NCBI GenBank assembly: GCA_963775445.1 | Contig: CAVZIT010000004.1 | Coordinates: 1,984,001-2,048,000 of the forward strand | Direction of reading: 5' to 3' | DNA from: Dokdonella_A sp963775445 | GTDB lineage: Bacteria > Pseudomonadota > Gammaproteobacteria > Xanthomonadales > Rhodanobacteraceae | Length of the DNA stretch: 64,000 bases | In this document: positions 8,901-16,746 of the stretch, one piece after another | Numbering within the stretch: the first letter of the stretch is position 1 | How the letters are laid out: every line of letters begins with the position of its first letter | Translations under genes and position numbers: made by a program | Notes under the pieces: generated by a model | What the model saw: the letters and a program-made list of their open reading frames with translations, nothing else | Database searches by the model: none | Told to the model about the DNA's origin: nothing

Positions 8901-10112
8901 GAATATCTGCTGGTAGCTCGATCCCGCGGCAAAGCCCGCGCTGTACACGACGATGTTCGCGTTCGGTGCGAGGCTCATCGCCACGTCAATGTCGAGCACC
9001 ACCTCGCTTTCGCTGCCGCCGAAGCTGGCGCCGGCGCCGACATAGACTTCGCTGAGATGATTGATTTCATCGGCTGGCGCGCCGACGAGGTCAAGGTAAT
9101 CGGCAATGTCGCTCGTCTGGTACTGATCAAATTCGACCAGCCCGATGGTCTGTCCGCTGCCGTCGACCTGAAGCCACGGAACCGCGCCGCCGGTGATGGC
9201 ATTGCCGTCCGTCGCGCGATCAGGAAAGTTGTTGTCGAGGCAAGCCTTGTAATAGTCCTGTACGTTCTTGTTGTACCCGTTGTACGACTTGACGTAGTCC
9301 CTGATGCCTTTGCCTTCGCCTTCCAGGTCCTGAAGGAATTCGCCGGTCGCGCGCGCGCCCGCGTAGATGGCGCACAGCGGTCCGTAAAGATCGCACCGCG
9401 CCGGATCCACGCCCATCGGACACACGTAATATTGCGGTGGCCCTTTTACGGTCAGCGGGCGCGGCCGCGCGAAATCGGAAAGCCCGATGATCGCCTGCAC
9501 GTGCGCCGCGATGGCGGCCGGCAGCGTGGGATCGGCGTCGTTGGCGAAGAAGGTTCCATCGGGGCCCGCATAGTCATCGATATGCACCGCGAACGCGGAC
9601 TCAACGTCCGCGCGCCGCGACCGCACGGTCAAAGTCATGCGATTAGACGACGTCTCCACCTGCTTGAAATTCCGGGCAAGAAGGTATGCCGCAACCTCCT
9701 CGTATGCCTGCTGCGAAGGTCCGAAACTGTCTGCGATCTGCGCCGGCCCGAGGAAGTGGCGAAACTGCGGCGAGCCCGGGTCGTAGACATCGTGCAGGTA
9801 GCGCTGAAAGCCGGCCTCGTCGTCGTGCTTGAGTACCAGGGTCAACGTCAACGAAGCGGTATGCGCAACGGTGGTCTTCGCCCCGACCAAACCCGGCAAC
9901 GTATGCCCCGCCAAGCGTACCCGCTCAGCATCGGTGCCCGCTGCGCTCAGCGGTATGGATAGCGCGTTCCGCACGGAGCGCACGTCTGGCGTTCCTCCGA
10001 GCAGATCGCTGGGGTGGCCGGCGCAAAACGTAGCCGTGGCGGCCATGACCATGAAACCGGCGCGCACTGCCAGATTGCGCGCAATCACGAAAAGCGACGT
10101 CGTCGATTTCAT
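5955..10112 (-). CDS. Giant S53 (sedolisin/kumamolisin) peptidase with Ig-like and beta-propeller regions and an NGFE tail
   Basis: A 1385-residue secreted protein. I start it at the ATG at 10112, giving a signal peptide; the open frame extends 22 codons further upstream without support. Order: signal about 1-31; pro-kumamolisin activation domain about 75-225; S53 catalytic domain about 225-635; two Ig-like (Big1/invasin-type) repeats about 670-860; an NHL/SMP-30-like propeller region about 890-1150; further Ig-like domains; and the C-terminal tail IFANGFEAP. The catalytic set is visible: Glu370 and Asp374 (ExxxD in SESEVVLDID), Asp454 (SGSGDTGS) and Ser568 (GGTSMATP). S53 enzymes are acid-active extracellular endopeptidases. 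The accessory domains probably mediate surface or substrate binding. The gene is flanked by non-coding sequence on both sides. Confidence 0.9.
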   Translation of the reverse strand: MKSTTSLFVIARNLAVRAGFMVMAATATFCAGHPSDLLGGTPDVRSVRNALSIPLSAAGTDAERVRLAGHTLPGLVGAKTTVAHTASLTLTLVLKHDDEAGFQRYLHDVYDPGSPQFRHFLGPAQIADSFGPSQQAYEEVAAYLLARNFKQVETSSNRMTLTVRSRRADVESAFAVHIDDYAGPDGTFFANDADPTLPAAIAAHVQAIIGLSDFARPRPLTVKGPPQYYVCPMGVDPARCDLYGPLCAIYAGARATGEFLQDLEGEGKGIRDYVKSYNGYNKNVQDYYKACLDNNFPDRATDGNAITGGAVPWLQVDGSGQTIGLVEFDQYQTSDIADYLDLVGAPADEINHLSEVYVGAGASFGGSESEVVLDIDVAMSLAPNANIVVYSAGFAAGSSYQQIFNRMISDGVTVISNSWAYCEDQTTQADAASIDAILQSAAAAGISVFSGSGDTGSVCLDGSPNTIAVPADSPNLTAVGGTSLAAGAGGVRQGETWWDGSAQTPQTGQGGFGVSRFFARPSYQDGFTTSTMRSVPDVSAEADPESGLIICQADAGGCPTGFFYGGTSMATPMWAAFTALLNQAHGSNLGLVNPSLYPLASSAAFHGAASMNTNFAHVGLGSPNLSALNLLLSGQTAGTPSADVSEVLATAPPVQPFDDNLGVPADGTSPGVIIVTLRDADGNTVADKTVTLAQSAGGHATITPSSATSGSDGVVTFKATDLTSEELTFTATDITDGVTLTFAQNLPFIAPPSSSGGIVAFPTSQTADGSSTSMVTVTLHDALGRPSPGKLVELAQSGNSLILGDNPGLTDSNGEAAFDVTDQVTETVAYTAVDTTDGDLPVPGSASVDFADGNGCGSMAPPVAAPGYAISLYASGFTLQNGVSFGGITVSGCVGVGGIAFDEAGDLFASDYVTGNVYDIPPGGGVVGPGNIITGTPIGPSLGALTFGNDGNLYGVRVATTGDFTTGAVLKINTATGIATPVSSNLPCPFNVATDPLSGDLFVSDGCFGNGSDNPSIWRVVNPGGGSPSTSVYAQTLASPNGGLSFADDGTLYVVYAYNSVVAEVDQISGTNQAQPPTVQSTGVGSTFAVTALGTAPGGGAQALVVGASRVGGVPESVAVFDTTVNPPVFSGAMLEETGAGSVRVVGPDGCFYLNANVGVYRLSNADGTCPTTAQVAPNPSLLVDPFSEPPIAAQGTAQNFAISFPHTMVPVGTPVTVVVSGANSLQEAVFMGFGSSAFFSYVGRNVGEDTVVAFATIDGATVISNQVPVGWTSGRHSTFLTLNGSATAGPSGGTASATATLLDLSVDPAVPVPGETIGFALGTSSCNATTDSNGVATCALALGAPGVLTLTASFAGDATFLSANDTLAFHVLDDTIFANGFEAP

Positions 10113-10340
10113 AAGCAATCCGTCCCCGTCAAGTAGCTTGGTGCTAAGAGACTGTGAAGGAAAGCCGTGAAACATCACGCCAGGTCGAAGGCTGTACCTA
10201 TGGTGGTCATATTATGGCAGAGGGGGTGGGGTTGCTCGGCCCATCCACGGGCCTCACCCCTGGGCGCCGCGCGCTCCGGGGCCAGCCTGCGGCTGTCCAA
10301 AATTGCTCCCGGCGATTTTGTCGAACCCATCATGTCTGTT

Positions 10341-10408
10341 CCGTGGGTTCGAACCCCACCCCGTGGAAATGCGAACGGCCCCGATGGGGCCGTCCGCATT
10401 TCTGGCGG
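10341..10408. repeat. Repeat copy A: T-arm-like sequence plus terminator hairpin
   Basis: This 68-base block closely matches 23921-23990 in the same orientation. It contains a perfect tRNA T-arm (GTGGG-TTCGAAC-CCCAC), then GTGGAAATGC, a GC-rich hairpin and TTTCTGGCGG. In the other copy the final CTGGCGG is the 3' end of tRNA-Ser. Here that tRNA is absent, although ATTCG and GAACC words follow at similar spacing, as if a tRNA end had decayed. Confidence 0.6.
10367..10401. terminator. Long bidirectional terminator-like hairpin
   Basis: The arms AAATGCG / CGCATTT and ACGGCCCC / GGGGCCGT pair around a GAT loop with a single A-C mismatch, a stem of about 15 pairs. The A/T ends give a short T-run in either direction. 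It could terminate readthrough between the leftward S53 gene region and the leftward mlaA transcript. Confidence 0.55.
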
Positions 10409-10820
10409 TGTGCTCAGATTCGGGCGAACCAGTCTCCGCAACCGAATTCGCGTGAACAGGGAAATTTACAGGGAAATTCGCGGCTCTGAGCCCTTCTTTC
10501 GGCGCGGAAAAGCTCGGAAAGCGAAGCAGGAAGCCAGTCTCCGGCGATTCGCCGGGCCAATTGCCACGTTCAGAACAGGGAAGCTGACAGGGAGTGAAAG
10601 GGAAGAAGCAGGGAACAATTGGGGAATCAGTCTCTATTGATTTTTGCGTTAGATTGAGCCGTGTTTTGGCTCAGCGTTGAGCCGAGCAACGCGATCTTCG
10701 AGGCGCGGCGCAAGCCTCATCGCCTCGGATCGATGGCTCACCCTTCTGTGAAAATCTGGCTCAATCGAGCGCGTCAATCAACATTGATGCGGCGCCGAAA
10801 GGGTTCATGAGGTCTCTGCG

Positions 10821-11699
10821 CTATCGCCCATTTTTCTTATGGGCAACCGGTTTGGCATGAGTTGCGGCCGGTTTTCCATTGGACTTGGTGTCTTGCGCTT
10901 TCTCGTACGCGTGTTGCTGTTCCAGCAATTGATCGATGTCATCGCCGCTGTCGTTGATGCCCTGGAATCGTTCGATCACCGACGCCGGCGGATTGCCGTG
11001 GTAGACCTTATAGATGCGGTACTGACGGTAAGCGTCCCGTTCGAAGATATAGGGGTCATAGGCCGAATCGAGAAATTTCTCGGCAACCAGCGCGTTCGCG
11101 CGCAGGGTGACCAGATACAGAACATCTGGCGCGTATTCTGCGTGAAAACGCAGGCTGTTGTTGCGCGCATAGTAAGACAGTGGATCAAAAAGATAGACGT
11201 CAGTCAGCAAGCCGAAAATGTCACGGGGAGTTGAGGGTCCCACGAAGGGAACCTCGATGAACGGGCCTTCGGGGACACCCCACCGCGCGAGAGTCACGCC
11301 AAAGTCGGTTTCGTCCAGCGGAAGATTCATTTGACTGGCAGGATCGAATAATCCGAGGAGACCAACGGTCGTGTTGATGCCAAACCGGCTTGTCGATTCC
11401 AGCGCATCCCCAGAACGCGCCTGCAGCACATCGTTGGCGATCGTGATCGGCAGGTTGATGTTGGAAAAAAAATTGTCAATCATTTCACGCGAAGTTGGAT
11501 TGGTAATCTTGCGGTAACCGACCGCTACGGGCCGGATCACTGCTTTGTCAAGCTTGGCGTTGAATGCATAGGTCCTGCGATTGAACTTCTGCAGGGGGTC
11601 ATCTGTGCGCGGATGCGCCATTGCGCAGCCGGCGCATAACACAGCGACGCCGAGCAACACGATACAGCGCAGGTGGCGGAAAGCAGGAACGAAACGCAT
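10821..11699 (-). CDS. mlaA: MlaA (VacJ) family outer-membrane lipoprotein
   Basis: A 292-residue lipoprotein with signal peptide and lipobox LCAGC (Cys25). The mature chain has the MlaA signature blocks: DPLQKFNRRTYAFN, the membrane-embedded NFFSNINLPITIANDVLQ, the RFGINTTVGLLGLFDPA segment, DFGVTLARWGVPEGPFIEVPFVGPSTPRD and DPLSYYARNN. MlaA forms a donut in the inner leaflet of the outer membrane and extracts mislocalised phospholipids, passing them to MlaC and the MlaFEDB ABC importer. The rest of the mla system is not in the window. The C-terminal tail beyond about residue 235 is Lys/Ala-rich and probably disordered. The gene is monocistronic here. Confidence 0.93.
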   Translation of the reverse strand: MRFVPAFRHLRCIVLLGVAVLCAGCAMAHPRTDDPLQKFNRRTYAFNAKLDKAVIRPVAVGYRKITNPTSREMIDNFFSNINLPITIANDVLQARSGDALESTSRFGINTTVGLLGLFDPASQMNLPLDETDFGVTLARWGVPEGPFIEVPFVGPSTPRDIFGLLTDVYLFDPLSYYARNNSLRFHAEYAPDVLYLVTLRANALVAEKFLDSAYDPYIFERDAYRQYRIYKVYHGNPPASVIERFQGINDSGDDIDQLLEQQHAYEKAQDTKSNGKPAATHAKPVAHKKNGR

Positions 11700-11736
11700 A
11701 CGGATTTACTCTCGACTCAACGTAAGGCTGCCTGGA

Positions 11737-12345
11737 TTATGACTGTTGCATATGCGATGCAATTGATGCAGTCAGTTCAGCGGTGAAGTCCCCGCCGGGA
11801 TCGGCATCGCCGCGCTCGAGGTTGCCGCGGGGCTTTGTCTCTTTGACGGCAGCTCCGGTTGTCGCACCAGAATTTTTGGAGGCGCCGGCGGAGGGCTGAT
11901 GATATTGCGCCACACTTATTTGCGGCACCTTGCGCAGAAACGCCACCAACCTTCAGATTTCCTGAGCGTTGATGGATTTGCCCCGCGCAGGCATCGCGGG
12001 CATCTTGACACCGTGCTTGATATACCAGTACGCCGCGGCAGGATTGTCGATGACTTGTTGGCCGATCTTTGGCGGCGTCGGGTACAGCCGCACGCGCAAC
12101 TTGTTGGTCGACATGTCCGGCGCCAAATGGCAGCCGGCGCACTTTTTCGAAAACGGGACCGGGCCGTCGGCGATCATGGCCGGATTGGTTGACGAAGTAA
12201 ATGGTGACCGGCCAGTGCGGTTCGTCCGCACCGATATCGTAAACACCGAGGCGGACATAAACGCCGACCCCGAGCATGCCGACGGGGCCGCGATGACTAT
12301 CCACGCGACGCAGCGCATCAGCCGTACTCCGTTCCATTTGGACAA
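11737..12345 (-). pseudogene. Decayed exported cytochrome c gene (frameshifts plus in-frame stop)
   Basis: Fragments of one family line up in order but not in one frame. MRCVAWIVIAA (signal or anchor) is in the frame starting at 12345. GVYDIGADEPHWPVTIYFVN, which matches the (A/V)YN-A-A-PHW region of small membrane-anchored cytochromes c, is in another frame. KKCAGCHLAPDMS...YWYIKHGVKMPAMPARG, with the heme motif CAGCH, is back in the first. Then an in-frame TGA at 11950-11952 follows AQEI exactly where the family has Trp (EIWxLVAFL), and RLVAFLRKVPQISVAQYHQ continues in frame to about 11737. Two compensating shifts plus a nonsense codon make a pseudogene likely. Sequencing error would have to occur three times. 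Confidence 0.75.
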
Positions 12346-12459
12346 GTCAGTGTACGCATGGGGAGGACCGACACCGGTGTGCGCAAGAAACCCACGGGAA
12401 GGCCCCCGGTTTTCGCGGAAGGTGGAATTGAGACAGCGAACCTACGTCAAAAGGGGAAG

Positions 12460-13827
12460 TCAGCCCGGTTCAGATCGACGTTTCCTGATCTTGTACCAGA
12501 GCGCTCGCTCGCTGATATCGAGCAATGCGGCTGCCCGGGCTTTGCTGCCTCCTGCCTTGATCAACGCTGCTTCAATCAGGCGTGCCTCAAGCTCGCCGAC
12601 CGCTTCGTTCAGCCGGACATGGGCAGCTTCTTCCGGAAGCCCTTGCTGATTGCTTGGAACGTTGTGTGCTGGCGAATCGAGCGAAAAATGCTGCTGATCA
12701 AGCAAGCCGCCGCCGCTAAGAATCAAGGCGCGCTCGACCATGTTCTCAAGTTCTCGCACGTTCCCTGGCCACCCATATTGCGTCAGCCGGGTCAGGGCGG
12801 CTGCGCTCAATCGCGTATTACGCAATGCGTGGCCATGTTTCGCGATAAAGTGATCTACGAGGCCAGCAATATCTTCGCTGTGCTCGCGAAGAGGCGGAAG
12901 CTGGATGGAAAAAACATTGAGCCGGTAATATACGTCCTCCCGTAGCTTTCCCTCGCGAACGGCTTCTTTTGGATCGCGGTTGCTCGCAGCGATCAGTCGG
13001 AGGTCCAGACTCACAACACGATTGCTGCCGAGCCGTTCGATCGCGCTCTCCTGCAAGACGCGCAGCAACTTCGCCTGCAGTGGTAAAGGCATCTCCGTCA
13101 CTTCGTCAAGGAACAGCGTGCCGCCATCGGCGAGTTCGAATTTGCCGACACGCTCTTTCGACGCTCCCGTAAACGCGCCTTTCTCGTGGCCGAACAACTC
13201 GCTTTCCAAGAGGTCCCCAGGAATGGCGGCGCAGTTGATCGGCACGAAAAGCTTCGCGCTACGTTCGGAAGCGTTGTGGACCGCGCGTGCCGCGAGTTCC
13301 TTGCCGGTTCCGGTTTCTCCGGTGAGAAAGACGGCGGTCTTACTCGGACCGACACGCCGAATCAGTTCGTACACCGCCTGCATCGGCTTGCTGGTGCCGA
13401 CGAATGAGTGCCAGCCACGGTCGATCTCTGATCGCAAGAACGCATTCTGACGCGCGAGTTGGGCGCCGGCGAGGGCTCGCTCGATCGCCAGCACCAGAGC
13501 ATCCATGTCAAACGGCCGGACAATGTAGTCGGACGCGCCATACTTCATCGCTGCAACGGCGGTCTCCACCGTGCCGTGGGCGGTAACCACGAGAACCGGC
13601 ACGTCGAACTTGCGTGCGCGAAGGTTTGAAAGCAGCTCGATGCCGTCCATTTCCGGCATGCGCAAGTCGGCAATGATCAGATCGATCGCGTTGTCTTGAA
13701 ATACTTCCAGCGCTTCGCGGCCGTCGCCGGCGCAGTAGACTTGGTGACCAAGTTTTTGCAGCATGATCTCCAAGACGCGCCGCATCTTGGGTTCGTCGTC
13801 AACGACGAGGATTTTTCGTGAGGTCAT
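12460..13827 (-). CDS. NtrC-family sigma54-dependent response regulator
   Basis: A 455-residue three-domain regulator. The receiver domain (about 1-120) has VVDDEPKM and the phosphoacceptor Asp54 in IIADLRMPEMDG. The AAA+ domain has Walker A GETGTGKE (170-177), the sigma54-contact loop GAFTGA (217-222), the Walker B region GGTLFLDEVTEMP, and the R-finger/sensor segments through GWPGNVRELENMVERA. A Fis-type helix-turn-helix (about 415-450, KARAAALLDISERALWYKIRK) ends the protein. It activates transcription from sigma54 promoters after phosphorylation. Its start overlaps the kinase stop by four bases (ATGA), so the partner is certain. A likely target is the sigma54 promoter at 17359-17374. Confidence 0.93.
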   Translation of the reverse strand: MTSRKILVVDDEPKMRRVLEIMLQKLGHQVYCAGDGREALEVFQDNAIDLIIADLRMPEMDGIELLSNLRARKFDVPVLVVTAHGTVETAVAAMKYGASDYIVRPFDMDALVLAIERALAGAQLARQNAFLRSEIDRGWHSFVGTSKPMQAVYELIRRVGPSKTAVFLTGETGTGKELAARAVHNASERSAKLFVPINCAAIPGDLLESELFGHEKGAFTGASKERVGKFELADGGTLFLDEVTEMPLPLQAKLLRVLQESAIERLGSNRVVSLDLRLIAASNRDPKEAVREGKLREDVYYRLNVFSIQLPPLREHSEDIAGLVDHFIAKHGHALRNTRLSAAALTRLTQYGWPGNVRELENMVERALILSGGGLLDQQHFSLDSPAHNVPSNQQGLPEEAAHVRLNEAVGELEARLIEAALIKAGGSKARAAALLDISERALWYKIRKRRSEPG

Positions 13828-15584
13828 GGCAATTGCGGCCGATGGCGAGGCAGATTGATTCGAAATACGGCGCCGCCGAGGGCACCGTCGGCGGCCTCGA
13901 TGTCACCGGCGTGCGCGGTGACGATTTGTTGCACGATCGCGAGACCTAGTCCGATGCCGCCATCACGCTTGAAGAAGAACGCGTCGAAGACGCGCGACAA
14001 CTCGCCGGGATCGATGCCGGGCCCATCGTCTGCGATTTCGATGAGCAGATTCGCACTGTCATCGCGCGTGCCAACTTCGATACGTCCGCCGTCGTGCAGG
14101 ATTTGGAGGCCATTCAAAAGAAGGTTGAGGATAACCTGGGTCATTTGCTCCTCGTCGCACTCGACGCTGGCATCTGACGCCGCGAAACGGCACGTGATCA
14201 CCACGCGCTTGCGCTCGACCTGCGAAGAAAGCATCGCGATGCCGCGCCGAATCAGTGCATGCAGGTCCACCTTCGTATAAGTAGGACTGCGCGGCCGCGC
14301 CGTGTCCAGCATCGCCGAGACCAGACGATTCAACCGTTCCGTTTCGCTTTCGATGAAGCCGAGAAGTTCACGGCCCTCCACGCTGATGCCGACCTCGCGC
14401 TGCAGCACCTGAGCGGACGAGCGCAGAATGCCAAGGGGCGTGCGCACTTCATGCGCGATCACAGATGACATCTCACCAATAACAGCAAGTTTCGAGGCAC
14501 GTACAAGATTCTGTTGCGACGCGTCGATGTCCTGAACCATCTGCACGAACGCCTCCGTGAGTTCACCGACTTCTCCCGAGCCAATCGCTGCCGGAGCTTG
14601 CAGGACCTTGTCTCTCATGTAGCTGCGCGCAAGGCTCGTCAGCGCGGCGATAGGGCGCGCGATCTCGCGACTGACCCAGCTTGCCACGACGAATATCGCG
14701 ACGACGATCACGCATAACAATGCGGCAAAGATCGCCGCCATTCGGTGCACCGGTCCGAGCGCCTGCGCGACCGGTTGGACAATCAGGGTCGTCCATCCGA
14801 AGCCGGCAAACTGGGCATACCCTCTCGAGGTCCCGGCGCTGACCAAGACCTCGGCGTTGATGACCGGATTGCCACCGCGTTCGACCACACCAGTGTGGCG
14901 GAGGCGCCAACTAGCGAGCCGATCGCTGAGCAGCAGGCCGTGCTCGCGTAGCGTTTGCGAGGCCCCGATGATCCGTCCGTCACGGTCCAGCAGGGCGACA
15001 CTGCGGCCACCTCCACTGCTGGCGCGGTCGAGCATGTTGTCGATTTCAGACCAATCGAGCTGCAAGCGCAGCGCACCCATGGTACCGGACGTGAAGCTCG
15101 ACGCCAGCGGGACCTGAATAAGCACGCCGACGGCATGATCGCGATCATCGAGGCGGACATCGAGTTGTGCGCCCGATAGCGATGTGTGCAGCCAGGGCGG
15201 CGGCAATTTGGTTGTGAGGCCGACACCGGCCGCATCGCTGCTGGCGACCACATTGCCTTGTAGATCGACGCAGTACAAACTGCGGTACACATCGCGGTAG
15301 CCCACTTGCAAACCCGCAAGGAATCGAGAGAGTCGCTTGTCCACGTCGCGAACCTGCAAATCCTGCATGACGTCCAAGCGACTCCAGATCGCTGCATTCT
15401 GGAGTCGCTCGAACATCATTTTGTCGACATCCGCAGCGATTGCCACGGCCTCGGCGCTCATGTTGCGTTCGATCTCTTCCTGCAACGCCTGGCGCGCCTT
15501 GATGAAGGCGAGAGTCGTCAGCACGATGGCGGGAAGCAGCCCGACACCGAGAAAGGCCGCGAGTAGCGTTGTTCGGATCGTCAC
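13824..15584 (-). CDS. Membrane sensor histidine kinase, partner of the sigma54 regulator
   Basis: A 586-residue kinase. TM1 is at about 6-28, followed by a large extracytoplasmic sensor region (about 30-280, Cache-like by layout, including YCVDLQGNVVASSDAAG and ALLDRDGRIIGAS). TM2 is at about 282-302, then HAMP (about 303-355). HisKA carries the phosphorylated His378 in VIAHEVRTPLG, and the HATPase domain has DDGPGIDPGE and GGIGLGLAIVQQIV. It autophosphorylates and passes phosphate to the regulator encoded immediately downstream. The gene is divergent from the porin and PBP-like genes across an 85-base gap, which suggests the kinase senses a ligand handled by those periplasmic proteins. The ligand is unknown. 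Confidence 0.92.
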   Translation of the reverse strand: MTIRTTLLAAFLGVGLLPAIVLTTLAFIKARQALQEEIERNMSAEAVAIAADVDKMMFERLQNAAIWSRLDVMQDLQVRDVDKRLSRFLAGLQVGYRDVYRSLYCVDLQGNVVASSDAAGVGLTTKLPPPWLHTSLSGAQLDVRLDDRDHAVGVLIQVPLASSFTSGTMGALRLQLDWSEIDNMLDRASSGGGRSVALLDRDGRIIGASQTLREHGLLLSDRLASWRLRHTGVVERGGNPVINAEVLVSAGTSRGYAQFAGFGWTTLIVQPVAQALGPVHRMAAIFAALLCVIVVAIFVVASWVSREIARPIAALTSLARSYMRDKVLQAPAAIGSGEVGELTEAFVQMVQDIDASQQNLVRASKLAVIGEMSSVIAHEVRTPLGILRSSAQVLQREVGISVEGRELLGFIESETERLNRLVSAMLDTARPRSPTYTKVDLHALIRRGIAMLSSQVERKRVVITCRFAASDASVECDEEQMTQVILNLLLNGLQILHDGGRIEVGTRDDSANLLIEIADDGPGIDPGELSRVFDAFFFKRDGGIGLGLAIVQQIVTAHAGDIEAADGALGGAVFRINLPRHRPQLP

Positions 15585-15669
15585 GGATGGATGGCCGTCG
15601 CAGTATCACCGAAGTCGGCAGTATGGGCTGCGACGCGGTTCGGCGGTAAGTCTTGAATCGAGGATTTTT

Positions 15670-16737
15670 TTGTTGACAACACCCACGACGTGCCCAGAGC
15701 GACGCGGCGGTTTTTTGCTTTATGCCTTCTTGGTCCTGAGCTTGATTCTTGCGGCGCATCCCGCGCGCGCGCTCGACGCCACGTCGCCCGACATCGACTA
15801 TCAACTTGGAAATGGGCTACGCATTCCCGGAACCGATTTCAGCCTCGGCGGCTATGCGACCGGCAGTTATGACCGTTCCGACGATGTGCCGTCGCGCACC
15901 ACGATCAACAATCTTAGCCTGTTCCTGTGGTGGGACGGCAGCGAGCGCTGGAAATTTTTTACCGAACTCGAATACGACAACCTGCTGCTGACGCGCGAAG
16001 ACAGGAAGGGAGAAAACGGCTACTTGTCGCTGGAGCGCTTGTACGTCGACTTCGCCTTGACCGACAGCATCAACGTTCGCGGCGGCAAGTTTCTTACTCC
16101 TATCGGGCGTTGGAACCTGATTCACGCGACGCCCCTGGTCTGGACCACGTCTCGTCCGCTGGCGACGACGCTCGCCTTCCCGACCAATATGACCGGCGTG
16201 ATGGAGTCGCAAACCTTGCCGAACATTGGCAGCGGCGTCGAGTATTCGCTCTACGCGGCCAGCGGGTCCGAAATCCGACCCAATCCGGCGATTGACACGT
16301 TTTCGCAAGCGTTCGGCGGACACGTTATTCTGCACGCGGGTGGCAACGCTCAGTTCGGTTTCTCCTATGCCGAATTCGCGCAGGAACAAACCAGGTCTAA
16401 GCACAAGCACCTGGTCGGTCTGGACTTCGTATGGATGCACAACCGCTACGAGCTGAGTGCCGAAGGCATCTACCGGTACTCGAGTGATGGCACGGCCGGG
16501 GACGAGCGCGGCGGCTATGTCCAGTTTGTCGCCCCGCTGTCGCGCAAACTCTATGCCGTTGCGCGTTACGAAACGTTCCGTGTCGCGCGTCAGGCGAACG
16601 CAACGCAGTTGTGGGTGGGCGGACTCAACTACCGGATCACGCCAGCGCTCGTGCTGAAAGCCGAATGGATCGCGGGCTCGCACAATGCTGTTGGCGCACC
16701 GACGGGTTTTTTGTCCTCGATCAGTGTCCTGCTCTGA
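15670..16737 (+). CDS. Outer-membrane porin-like protein next to the two-component system
   Basis: A 355-residue protein. The open frame begins much earlier, but I choose the TTG at 15670: it is six bases after GAGG and gives a proper signal peptide (YAFLVLSLILAAHPARA). The mature chain is built of alternating short beta-strands with aromatic girdles (FSLGGYATGSY, LSLFLWWDG, WKFFTELEYD, LYVDFALTDSINVRGGKFLTPIGRWN) and ends in SSISVLL, as in beta-barrel proteins. The GKFLTPIG motif resembles OprO/OprP-like porins. Predicted role: outer-membrane channel, possibly for an anion. It lies 9 bases upstream of the PBP-like gene, probably as an operon, and is divergent from the kinase. Confidence 0.75.
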   Translation: MLTTPTTCPERRGGFLLYAFLVLSLILAAHPARALDATSPDIDYQLGNGLRIPGTDFSLGGYATGSYDRSDDVPSRTTINNLSLFLWWDGSERWKFFTELEYDNLLLTREDRKGENGYLSLERLYVDFALTDSINVRGGKFLTPIGRWNLIHATPLVWTTSRPLATTLAFPTNMTGVMESQTLPNIGSGVEYSLYAASGSEIRPNPAIDTFSQAFGGHVILHAGGNAQFGFSYAEFAQEQTRSKHKHLVGLDFVWMHNRYELSAEGIYRYSSDGTAGDERGGYVQFVAPLSRKLYAVARYETFRVARQANATQLWVGGLNYRITPALVLKAEWIAGSHNAVGAPTGFLSSISVLL

Positions 16738-16746
16738 AGCCGGCGC

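Larger units (their letters stand above)
10113..10820. other. 700-base non-coding stretch with terminator repeat and possible mobile-element remnant
   Basis: No convincing gene lies between the S53 peptidase and mlaA. The stretch holds the 5' leader of the peptidase gene, a tRNA-T-arm-like sequence with a strong hairpin (10341-10408) that recurs beside tRNA-Ser at 23.9 kb, and a purine-rich tract (about 10440-10640) rich in repeated CAGGGAA-type words. The tract gives translations such as VNREIYREIRG, which I have seen associated with integrase or transposase debris. No integrase or transposase frame is intact. The open frames at 10154-10640 have no ribosome-binding site or family features. 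Confidence 0.45.

Noticed and set aside
8586..9962. 458-codon + strand frame inside the S53 peptidase gene
   Set aside because: Antisense to the catalytic domain of a well-supported protein; translation is Arg/Ala/His-rich with no motif.
10341..10375. Possible intact tRNA or tmRNA around the perfect T-arm
   Set aside because: Only the T-arm is recognisable; no acceptor, D-arm or anticodon arm can be folded around it and no CCA end follows.
11950..11952. In-frame TGA in the cytochrome gene as a selenocysteine or recoded Trp codon
   Set aside because: Additional frame changes upstream in the same gene make decay the simpler explanation, and TGA is a normal stop for many genes in this window.
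15337..15669. N-terminal extension of the porin ORF
   Set aside because: It overlaps the kinase gene on the other strand and would bury the signal peptide; the TTG at 15670 has GAGG at correct spacing.
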